Shown here piece by piece: positions 25,601 to 36,100 of a stretch of DNA of 64,000 nt. Positions within the stretch are counted from its first letter, which is position 1. Each line of letters starts with the position of its first letter. This DNA is from Anaspis maculata. Its lineage: Eukaryota > Arthropoda > Insecta > Coleoptera > Scraptiidae. The notes under the pieces were generated by a model. It was not told where the DNA came from. It made no database searches and worked only from the letters and a program-made list of their open reading frames with translations. Both the position numbers and the translations under genes were made by a program. The stretch covers positions 79,355,635 through 79,419,634 of the forward strand of contig OX421963.1 of NCBI GenBank assembly GCA_949128115.1. The letters run 5' to 3'.

Positions 25601-26687
25601 CCTATCCTTTTCCATTTTCAGTCAGCTGTTCATATACAGAAATAATCAGATCGCTATGTCTTCGGGTTTATGTTTCTCATTTTGAAGTGATTGGGGGCGG
25701 TTTTTAGCAATTTTTTCATATCGGCGGCGCATATTGAAGGCGGAATGTTTCTGGGCTTACGTTTTTGAGTGGCAACTATGTATTATTCATAAAATGAGAA
25801 CACCAGAGCAGTGGGTCTGGGAGAAATTGCAATATCATGTTATTTCAAGTTTATCGGGGGCGGTTTTCTCTATGTTGGCGGCGCGATATAGACATTCAAT
25901 ATAGCCTAGCCCTCCTTTGGGAGTGGCAGCTATGTAACAGCGAAAAAATTAGAAAGCTAGGGCGTCTAGTTTCGGAGGAGCTCGAGGAACGGACGGACGG
26001 ACGGACGGACAAAGCGGTTGCAATAGCGATTTTCATCAAGATGCTAAAAATGCCAGAGGAAAAAACATAGAGGTGATTCTACTTCTCTGAGACCCCTGTG
26101 TAAATGAATATCAGACCGCTATTATAGGTTCAAATTTCTAATAGATTTTCCATATCACGAGCAGGCCACTTCCGTTAACTTCAGGTGACTGCTGTAACAT
26201 AGTTATTAGTTTCGCGAAATCAAACCGGATGTTCATGTGGATAAAATTCATCTTTATGGCATTCGTCAATAATAATAATGCTCTTGTACTTGCTTGATAA
26301 TCCAACCAACATGGAAATCTGAATAAGTACAGTACACGCTGAAACAAATGTTATTATGTATATAGTTTCTAATTATTAGTTGTTGTCCTAAACTGATTTT
26401 TTATTATCAACAATTGCGACTCTACGGTGGGTCCGAACCCTCATATAAACAGGCGCGATTTCATTTCATTTCAGTCATCATAAGATTTTTTGCGAGTCTC
26501 TTAATTTAGCTCATCAGGTCTCGCTCTCTATTTACCGCAGTCACACCTCAATCACCAAAAAGGCCCACTCACTCGTTAGGTTGGTGATGTGCGATCCTCG
26601 GCTTATACCTGGAGGAGTACTGTCGCTGGTTTCTCCGGAAGGTGGACCGTAGGACGTGGGGTCCATCTGGCCGTCGGAACTAGCCAT
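16692..26687 (-). CDS. Uncharacterised single-pass membrane protein, six exons
   Basis: I do not recognise this gene. Six minus-strand exons join without a phase error: 26687-26573, 17959-17866, 17806-17660, 17610-17473, 17150-16963 and 16897-16692, total 888 nt and 295 residues ending in TAA. Donors are GTGAGT, GTATGT, GTAAAT, GTGATC and GTAAAT; acceptors end in AG. The start (MASSDGQMD) has an in-frame TGA just upstream. Residues 1-70 are rich in Ser, Pro, Gly and Asn and look disordered (SPPRKPANEK). The middle is polar and charged. One hydrophobic helix (STLLVGSLCGIAFITVIFW) lies at about 229-247, followed by a ~48-residue tail. An AATAAA on the minus strand follows the stop by about 30 bp. 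Intron 1 is 8.6 kb and holds two large foldbacks. The weakest link is joining exon 1 to exon 2: it rests only on phase and splice signals. An alternative first exon at 18040-18010 is also phase-compatible. Confidence 0.65.
18508..20813. repeat. Large foldback element, 2.3 kb
   Basis: The left arm (18508 to about 19510) and right arm (about 19770 to 20813) are inverted copies with an unpaired centre of about 250 bp. Paired landmarks are TTATCTACAAAAATGTC (18511) with GACATTTTTGTAGATAA (20794), the CAAAGTTGAACGACATGAATTGC block with its complement near 20730, and the CAAAAATCAACTTG / CAAGTTGATTTTTG pair next to the loop. Each arm also carries an internal 'acagggcgcc..caatcagg' site. Open frames on the two strands mirror each other, as expected of inverted arms, and none resembles a transposase. 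It lies in intron 1 of the membrane-protein gene. Confidence 0.85.
21874..26050. repeat. Giant foldback element, 4.2 kb, with tandem subrepeats in both arms
   Basis: The left arm (21874-23942) and right arm (24572-26050) are inverted copies around a 629-bp unique centre. From the outside in, each arm has a CATCTTGATGAAAATCGC edge, a GTCC microsatellite (about 21927-21956; as GGAC at 25992-26013), a GCCGCC..CCGCCCCC section, then tandem ~265-bp subrepeats. Each subrepeat has GAAGACATAGCGATC followed by C-rich CCGCCCCCAAA. I count six subrepeats on the left (near 22281, 22556, 22827, 23082, 23350, 23608) and four on the right (near 24871, 25127, 25391, 25652). The inner edge is a 30-bp pair around CACGCACGTGAAGGCATACTCACTTG. 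The centre has no recognisable protein. The build is like Drosophila FB/Galileo elements, but I infer only architecture, not descent. Confidence 0.88.
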
Positions 26688-26869
26688 GAAGATGGCTTTC
26701 AGGGCGGCGTATCAGAGGTGGGATTTGGGGACCGCTATGGTGTTGTCGGTGATGACGTTGTCTAGAGGGTGTAGAGGTGCGGCGGACGAACTTTACCTGG
26801 AAGGCTCAGTAATCGCCACTACCTATAACGACGGGCTCCCAGCCCAAGCTCCGTCTTTAAACCTCCCGG

Positions 26870-27100
26870 CGAGCCGACTTCCCCTGCTCTCAGCTCCGTC
26901 CTCTCAGGACTCCGGCGAGTAAACAGCGAGACAGCTCTCAGCTCCGACTTGAAGACTTCGTCACAGAGCCTCAAGAAGCTCTCAGCTACGTATAAAAGTC
27001 TCACGCGAGACGACTTCCCCTGCTCTCAGCTCCATCCTCCCAGTACTCCGGTGAGCAAACAGCGAGACAGCCCTCAGCTCCGACTTGAAGACTCCGCGAG
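26870..27100. repeat. Tandem duplication in a GC-rich block
   Basis: About 86 bp starting CGACTTCCCCTGCTCTCAGC occurs at 26875-26960 and again at 27011-27098, a period of 136 bp. The block is GC-rich and CpG-containing, lies directly upstream of the minus-strand first exon at 26687, and is a candidate promoter or 5'-UTR region for that gene. Minus-strand open frames here (with repeated KSELRAVSLF) reflect the duplication, and I do not call them coding. Confidence 0.55.
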
Positions 27101-27349
27101 CCAACTTCTTGCTAGAGATTCCACAGGGATTCTCTCGCGAGGACTGAAACACGAAAATATTTATACAAATATCGTTCTTTCCATCTCTACATCTCTTTTG
27201 TGTAATTACGGGAGTTGTGGGATCTACTCTACAGAGACGTGCCGCGGGGGTTTCTTCCATCCTACAGCTTTCAAAGAACATAAGCAATTCTTCTCTTTCT
27301 CTGACTCATTCATTGAGGGAAGGATTAGCGGTGTTTATTAGGTTTTGAT

Positions 27350-29600
27350 TTCTTGCGGTTGCACAGGAACAGACAGAACTAAATAGGCCATAAATTGGGA
27401 GCTTGACAGGGGTGGGCGCCTGAATCGTGAAAACGTAAACTTCCCTGTCTTTCTTCAATCTTTGGGTTCTTGGTTCTTTCTTTATCGCGCTCTCCGGTAA
27501 ATGGGTGCGTAGTCTGGTGTTGAGGGGGATGCGTAGTGTGGTCAGCAGGTCAGCTCCTCAGCCGGTTCTCGCAAAGCTCTCGGTGCAGCGATGCGCTTTG
27601 GGGTGGGGGTGGGGGATGAATTCTTTCTCTTCTCTTTTAGAACTGTGGTAAAAGACTGAAACAGAAAAGGTGAAGTGTGTCGGGTACTAAGCTGGCTCTC
27701 TCCTCCGGATCACGCAGCTCTGCACGAAGAGAAAATGTGCGCTCCTTTGGTGCTCTGGCTCTTGAAGATTTTCCCTCCGATTGAGTATTACTGGTTGCCC
27801 AGCTCCCAGGGGTATCCCTAGGGACCGTTTCAGTTTAACATTTAAAAAAATATTTTTTTTTCAGTTTGTTCCAAAGAATATACCTACCTACTGGATGCTA
27901 AAATCGTTTCACATAACGAAAATAAATTGTCATAAGTCACACCGTTACCCCTTCTCCATATATTTATTCCCAAAAATAGGAAACCTATCGCCTATCGCAG
28001 GCACCACCAAAAAGTTGACACAGTGACACGGTGTTAACACTAACACACTAATAAATGGAGATCGTTCTGGGCAGTGCTAGTTGATTGACCGCGGAAAATG
28101 CGTAAAATCCGAAGGACGCCGATAATTTGTTCATTAATTGATTTGAAACCGAAATTAACATTGGTGAATTGGCTAGGATCATCACAAGAACATCTCGAAT
28201 TAGCTATTACCCAATTGAATTTTTTGGTGGACCCACTGCCAATAAATGTGAGTGTGTGGCGGAAAAAGTAGACGTAAAGTCCTTAGTTGATTTCATTACT
28301 CAATCAATTTAATAATTTCTGCTTTACAGCTTTGAATGGCTGCCGCCATAACACAATTATTATCCTACTATTACAATTCCCAAAATAAGTTTCACAACTC
28401 ATTGAAAACTTGACAGCTCGTATTTTTCTTCTTTTTTCTTTCTTTCCCCACCCTTCTCATCCATGCCAGACCTCTTTCATCCTCTCTTAGTATTACTCAG
28501 ATATTATAGATTTCATTACTCTATAAAGTGTATTTTTTGAAAATCAAATCTTTTTACTGCGTCCCACCCTCAGCTTTGGAACCATTTGTTGGATTTGAGA
28601 GAAATTATTTGAAACAAGATTTTGGCAAACAACCACTATAAAAAAAGAAGTCAAACTTTGAAGATCTGCATCTCTTATGATATGAACTTTTCGAACCCAA
28701 CATAACAGGCAGCCATGACATGGAAAACGGGCAGCCTAAAGGGTTTCCTTTTCTTTCAGCAACTCTAGTACAGACTGTATGGATAATTTCAATATAATCA
28801 GAACGTTGTCGAGTGGGTATTGACATGTTGTACATACCTACTATGTATCTACTAGATATCTATCTACTAACTTAGGTATATTTTGTTTTCAATTATATTG
28901 TCTAGTCACTCCATAATTTTTATTATAATTGTGATATAATATGGAACGTAGAAAAGGTGATTAGGTTCCATCGTTTCCCAATAAACGACAGATACTTACG
29001 TCCTTCATCTTATTTTGTAGTATTGTAGTCTTCTCAAGGGTCTTCGAATAAATGATGATACATTGTGCATGAAAATCTGGACAGGGGACATGCTTGGCAT
29101 GATCAATGAGTCACTGATGGTTATCTTTTAATGCATAATTAACAAAGTTTAGGAAACAATATGGGGAAGGGGAAGTACCCACTTACACGAAACACCTTGA
29201 GAATAAATAAGGAGATTTTAATATAATGATTAGTAAAGTTTAAACGACGCGATTTGTTGTGATGAGGTTCCATCCCGAAAGTCATGCAAATTCACACGTC
29301 GCACTTGCATCAATCCAAATGTATTTTAGATGACCCAGGTCAAGCAGAAGTTAACCAAACCAATGGCATCAAACATCAAATTAATTAGCATGTGACACAA
29401 TTCTGAGTATTTTTTGCATTGTAAGAAATTAAATTGATTTTAAAATAAGACATCCAATTCATAAGTTCCAATTGTGTAGCAAAGTTATATCTAAGCAATA
29501 AATTTTGCAGTCGCATTCACGAACCTTACGCATTACACCCTCAATTGACCAATACCTAGGTCTGATCTGTGCACTAAAGACGGTGGGCTATTCATCCAAT
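27350..29600. other. Intergenic region without a supported gene
   Basis: From 27350 to 27800 the sequence is mixed GC content with a short run of GTGGGG. From 27800 to 29600 it is AT-rich, with no splice-consistent coding block, no strong repeat and no RNA gene that I can support. Confidence 0.5.
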
Positions 29601-29650
29601 ATATTAAAAAAAAGTGAAATATCGAGGATTTGGTTGGGATTATGTAGTTC

Positions 29651-30092
29651 TCTCAGACTTGGCGCCACTAAGTCCTTTGGCGTCACGCCAAAAAGGACGG
29701 CGTATCTCTGGAACATCCAGCAGGATATCGGAGGACAGTTATCCTTGAGCTGATGCGCCTGGCGCGCGTGTATTCGAAAAAATATTCTCATCTCGATTTT
29801 CGTACACGTGGTAATTTAAATAATGGAAGTCGCAAGTCGTGCACAATGGACCATCAAGTTCTGATTGTTAAGTATTCATTGGATCAAATTGAAATGTGTC
29901 ACAACAGTGAGCTACTGTGTATATCGTCACAATTGGGTTTTATTGCAATAAATCCACCAATACACTCAAATTACCTAATGTCAAGGCTTTGTATTGAACT
30001 GTGTCGATTTAGCAAATTACTGTAGGATGGCATGCGTTTAACTTGTTCCAGTTGACTAAAAATCCTGATGATGATCGCCGCATAGTTAGATC
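29651..30092 (+). promoter_or_regulatory. Upstream block of ABC copy 1, shared with copy 3
   Basis: A 90-bp block (29651-29740) matches 49411-49500 upstream of copy 3. It is centred on the imperfect palindrome TTTGGCGTCACGCCAAAA and ends GGAGGACAGT. A second match, GTTCCAGYTGACTAAAAAT..GATCGCYGCATAGTT, is at 30045-30090 and 49624-49673. The leader AGTTGTGARACACAGGAAGGAAG directly before both start codons also matches. ATCAGTTG at 30116 could serve as an arthropod initiator. Regulatory function is inferred from position and conservation; no factor is assigned. Confidence 0.6.
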
Positions 30093-30150
30093 GAGAGATC
30101 GAGGTGTTGCATAAAATCAGTTGTGAAACACAGGAAGGAAGGAAGAAACG

Positions 30151-33100
30151 ATGACGTTAAAAAGGGACGGTGGTAGCAACGGCGTCAGCACCAATGGTGT
30201 GCACTACCAGGATGGCGAGAAGCTGGATCCCAGTGAAAACACCCCTTTGAACACGTAAGCTTTTTCTACCTGTCCTACTGACCAGATTTTTCGGAATTTT
30301 TTGTTTGTTTATGTATCTATCAACGGCCCTTGGTTCAAAGCTGTTACCTTGACTCTGTCTACCAAGTCATAGCACAAAAAAATCAATAGCTATATCCCTC
30401 ACACTTTCTATTTTCAGTAGAATGACTTTTTGGAGCAAAAATAAAGCGACAAGCTGGAGCGCTGGGAGAATACGGCCGATGGCTGCTGATAGTTTCGCTC
30501 CAAAACTTTGCAGGTGCCATCAGCCGTAATCGTAGCCCTCCAGCTTGTCACTTTATTTTTGCACCAAAAAGTAATTCTACTAAAATAGAAAGTGTATGGG
30601 ATATAGGTATACTCGCTCTTAAGACTAAAAACTGCATGGAAAGTAGACATAGAATTTCCTCTTTGTAGCTAGGAAAAAAATAATAATGTCTTGAAGACGC
30701 AGGTCATGGATTGCAGAATCATGCCCAAAATTCAATCCGGTTATATAATTATAATTACAAAGAAGCAAGACTTCGTCGCTTTTTTTTCAAATGCGGAAAC
30801 ATTTGGTGCTTGAAATGTTTTGCTCGCGACTATTGTAAATATTATAACTACATGAGAAGGGAGGCATCCAGAATAGAGTATTATACTAAAAAAAAAAATT
30901 GTGATTGAAATGGAAACTACATTGAAAAATAATTGACCCGTGTTTTTTTATTCCGTCAAAAACCGTATCGTTTGGGCGTAATAAATAAATAACATCAACT
31001 AGTTCTGACGTCACAGCGAGTCACCGCCTATACTACCTGTGTAAATGACGTCAGAAATAGGCAGAATATATGAATTTCGTGACCAAACGATACGATTTTT
31101 GGCTAAATAAAAAAAAAATACGGGCCAGTTATTTTTCCATATAGTTTCTGTTTCCATCGAAAACAAAATATTTTTTTAAAAGTATAACACTCCATTGATA
31201 GCAAAAATATTCAAAAAAATATCCATGTGAAACGTTAGATTTTCACGAAAGCGTAATTCATCGTTTTGAATTATGAATTTTGAATGCCCTTTTCCTGAGT
31301 CATTAACGACACTAGCAGCTACTTTTGTGAGCTAGTTGACTTGCTTTGCACGCTGAAAAATACCTCCTTACGACGCCGGGATGCTGGCATTCGCTTGGCC
31401 AAGTTCGTGACGGTTTTAGACACATTTCAAACGATTGTTATGTGCGAGAATCTAGTTTTGTGTAAAGTGTTTTCAAAATAGTGTAAGAACGACACAAGTT
31501 TAAAACTAAGTACATATTATATCTTAATCTTTATTGACATCGTTACCTAATACTTGAGATAATTTTTCACTATTCTCTTCCATTACCACCACTCATTTTC
31601 ATCTGCGAAAGTAATAAGTCGTCGAGTTTTTTTTTTGCAGAGAGTTCGTCGACGATATAGGCAACAGCTCCAAAAATATGAAAGAGAAAAAGAAAACGAA
31701 AGAAGCAGGCGATGTGACTGATAGAAGAATCCCATATTTTAGTTTGGTAAGCTGCTCATTTAACTTTGCTCTATTTTTTTTAATCTGCCTCGTGCTCCTT
31801 GATCACAGTACAAATATGCAGATGCTCAAGACAAGGTCTTCATATTCTTCGGAACTCTATTTGCCATAATATGCGGGTGCCTGCAACCTTACGCAATGAT
31901 AATTTTCGGTGAGGTGACCGGAGTGTTGGTGGAATATTCTGAACATTTGAGCCTTAATTTGACCGATGCTGAAAAAACTCAAATCGAAGAGGATCTCAAC
32001 ACGGGTATCGTAGATTTCGTTGTCAAGTCATGCGCTTCTGGAGCTGTGACCATAATTACCACTTATCTGGCTGGAGTTTTATTTCAGTACAGCGCTTTGA
32101 GACAGGTATAATAATTTGACTTGACATAAAATTGTTTTTAAAAAACCTGTACCATTTCAGATATTCCGTATTAGAAAATTGTTCTTTGAAAGAACTTTGA
32201 ATCAAGATGTTTCGTGGTATGACGTGCACAAAACTGGCGACTTTGCTACGACTTTCACTGAGTAAGAAGCAGTAAGTTGAAACTAGACCTAAATGTTGTT
32301 TTTGCAGGAATTTATCAAAAATTGAAGAAGGGCTTGGGGAAAAAGTGGCGATTTTCGTGTTTTTCATGACTATTTTCGTAACTGGTGTTCTCATGGGGTT
32401 GATTTTGGGATGGAAACTTGCTCTTGTCAGTTTGGTTTCGCTTCCGCTTTCCGCAATTATTATGGGAGTGATACAATGGGTATGTTATAGGTATCAAATT
32501 GATAATTAGCATTGGTGAATCACCAATTCTTCTAGCTATCCGCCAAGTTCTCACAACAAGAACTTGAAGCGTACGGTGCTGCCGGTGCCGTAGCTGAAGA
32601 AGCTTTAAGCTCATTGCGTACTGTGGTAGCTTTCGAAGGTCAAGACAAAGAATCCGAACGGTACGACAAGCACCTTTCGTACGCCAAATCGAACAACATC
32701 CGTAAGAACACGTTTTCGGCAGCCAGCCAAGGAGTGTTGTGGTTTTTCGTGTACGCCTGTTACGCTCTAAGTTTCTGGTTCGGCGTCGGTCTGATCCTCG
32801 ACGACAAGCACCTGCCGAAAGACGAAAGATTTTACACACCTGAAAGAATGGTATCTGTTTTCTTCTGCGTTTTAATGGGGTCGTGGTACTTTGGCCAAGG
32901 AGCTCCCTACTTTGAAATCTTTGGCACTGCCAGAGGCGCCGCTTTTAAAGTCTACGAAGTCCTTGACAACGAACCCATCATCAACTTGTCCAAAATCAAG
33001 GGCAAAGAACCAGAAGAAATCAGGGGCGAAATCAAATTCGAAAACGTGCATTTCCATTACCCTTCGCGGCCCGAAGTCAAGATCTTGCAAGGGTTCAGTT

Positions 33101-36100
33101 TGAGCATCAAATCTGGCGAAACCGTCGCGCTAGTTGGAAGCTCCGGCTGCGGCAAGTCGACTTGCATCCAGCTCATCCAGAGGTTCTATGACACAATATC
33201 TGGGAGAGTAAGCTTTGCCTTCATTATTTTATTATGATGAATCAATGGAAATGTTTCACAGGTTCTAATAGACGATAATAACATAAAAGATCTGAACTTG
33301 ACTTGGCTTCGAAGCAAAATCGGCGTCGTTGGTCAAGAACCTGCTCTATTCGTCGCAACGGTCGCCGAAAATATCCGTTTCGGCAACCTGCAAGCTACTC
33401 AAGAAGATATCGAGAGAGCCGCCAAAAAAGCAAACGCGCACAATTTTATCAAAAGCTTGCCCAGGGGGTACCAAACCATGGTTGGAGAAAGAGGTGCTCA
33501 GCTGTCCGGTGGACAGAAACAAAGAATCGCAATAGCCAGAGCTTTAGTACGAAAACCAAGGATTTTGCTTCTGGACGAAGCCACTTCTGCTTTGGATACG
33601 ACCAGTGAAGCTGAAGTACAAGCTGCTTTGGACGCGGTCCGTTTTTTTTCAGCGTTATTCGTCCTAGATTAATAAACAGCATTATTTTACAGGTAAGCGG
33701 CGAATGCACAACAGTTATAGTGGCACATAGATTATCTACCATCAGGAATGCTCACAGAATTATTGTGGTGTCTGAAGGGCGGGTGCAAGAAGAAGGCACT
33801 CATGCAAAACTCATGGAAGCTAAGGGAACGTACTTCAATTTGGTAGAATCACAAGGGATTTGTGACACTGATGGCGGTGAAGGTTCGTAATTTTCTGTAT
33901 CGTACCTAATACATAATTCGAAGTATCTAGGTACATAGTAGGTGTATGTTGTATCGACCATAACCTATTGTATTTCTTTTCTAAGGTGAAACCGAAAATG
34001 CTAGACAAGAAAGGATCCACAGCATTGGCGGTAAAATGAGCATGACGCATGATGACGACTTGCCTTTAGATGAGACAACTGTGAGTATCTTGGCAAAACA
34101 AAAACATAGGAGTACGATAGAAAAATTTACAGTTGGAGGACGTCCAAGATGGAAAATCTGAAAGCTCGGTTATTGCAGTGTTGAGGATGAACCGGCCCGA
34201 ATGGTTCTTCATACTGCTTGGCTGCCTAGCGGCGATTATAAACAGCACCAGTTTGCCTATTTTTGGTGTTGTATTCGGTGACATTATTGGGGTAAGTTTT
34301 ACTTTTAGAAAAAAGTGTTTATTGGGCAATAAGAAGTACCATGGCACGGGTAATATAAACGATATACACTGGCCGGGTGACAGTACCCAATGCTTCTGAT
34401 TTCGTTCCCTCGTTTTCCTCGTTTGCTCATGTGCTAGCTGAGCTAGCTTGAAGAGGGCCCTCAAAAAAGGTGTAGTCTCAGCCCTCATATCGGTTGCGAA
34501 GAAGGGTACGGTTCCGGAAAACAAACACAGCACAGTTGCCGATAGACTCTAATTTATCAAACAATTTCAAAGATGGAAATGGTGAACTACAATCTCAAGC
34601 ATATTACTACTAGAAGAAGCCAATCAAAAGAAATAAGTGAGTAATCACACAAACGGTTTGGTAGAAGGCCGCACCCCTCGACTACAAAGGTAAACGGGAC
34701 TTTACGCTGTCTGATAGAGAGAGGCGAGTTCGGTGCCAGTGCAATTCCGGGGACTCCGTGAGGTGGTGCTTCTTAGTCAAGTGCTCCAGGCCTCCTGATC
34801 CGGTGCTTCTTAACTGCACCGTTCCGATGCCGCCTGGCAGGTCATCCCGGGAAGCGCAACTGGCTGCCTCTTGCCGGAGAGCATGCTGTGAGGGGGATAT
34901 CAGAGCGCCACGAATCTAGTTTTCCCGGGCTCCCACGACTTGTCAACGATTCGAGAGTGTCTGCCACGACGGAAGAAATTGGCGGCGCTGAAAAACACAG
35001 AACCAGATCAGAATATACACAAATCAGTGACATCAAACGACGTTATACCGAAACAGAGGCCCGCAGGCATGCACGGGCGAATTCTTGCTGTGGCGATGCT
35101 CTGCCACTAGCTAATTTGGAAGGTGGGTGCAGTCGTTATCACTTTTTATTGGTCGATATATTCTAAGATCGTATGAATACATGAGAAACTCAGCACCTAG
35201 ACCATCAAGAACCAGATAATTGACAAACAAATGGAGAGTAGAGGCCCCAAGACCGAGCCGTGAGGCACCCCAGAACGTTTCGTGCAGGAATGTGACTTGA
35301 AGCCACTGTGCTGCGTGCAAAATCCTCCTTTGTTGATCTCAGATTGTGACGACCTTAGCAGGTAAGAGCTGTTGGCATAGACCACAGACCTGTGCTGTGG
35401 GTTACATTCAGTGCATAAGTATTCCGGTTGAAGCCACATGGCCGCCAACTTGTAACAAGGTCACCGATAATCTTGCCTTCATAAAAGGAGTAACTATTCC
35501 CTCCTTGTAGACCCAGGGATGTTGACATTATTCTAGTCGATAAGTTGATCGCCTGGTGAAGGGGATCTACTTCGCTTATTGTCATTTTACAACAACAATA
35601 TGTAGTTCAAAACACAAAGTCAAAGTTACTGAATACAATTTTTCTTTCAGGTTCTTGCCCATCCAGATTCTGACTATGTGCGAAGCGAAAGCAACCTATA
35701 CTGCTTGTTCTTTCTTATACTTGGGATAGTCATAGGGATTTCAATGTTCTTGCAGGTAGGTTTATGGGGTATTTCCTTGAAACTCTCAGTAGTTATTCAT
35801 GTGCACGGCTTGACGCGATTTTTATGTTCACCGCGTTTTGAGGAGCATTCTCAAAACAGCAGATTCCAAGTTATTGATCAACACACTAAATTCAAAAAAC
35901 GTGCTGTGCTGGAAGTTTGATAGATGAAAGGTAATAAGACGTGAATTGTATTAACAACACATCTCATTTCAGATGTACTCGTTCTCTGTTGCCGGAGAAA
36001 AACTGACCTTGCGGATTCGACAGCAAATGTTCCAAGCGATCATGAGACAAGAAATGGCTTGGTTCGACCGTAAAGAGAACGGAGTTGGAGCTTTGTGTGC

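Noticed and set aside
22281..25652. Regularly spaced repeats as a CRISPR-like array
   Set aside because: Units are ~265 bp tandem copies without short unique spacers, in a eukaryotic genome, and they are arranged as inverted arms.
26404..26440. GGTCCGAACC stretch resembling a tRNA T-arm
   Set aside because: No acceptor stem, D-arm or anticodon arm can be folded around it.
26819..27287. Minus-strand frames with repeated KSELRAVSLF
   Set aside because: They derive from an 86-bp duplication in a GC-rich block; they lack a plausible start context and splice support.
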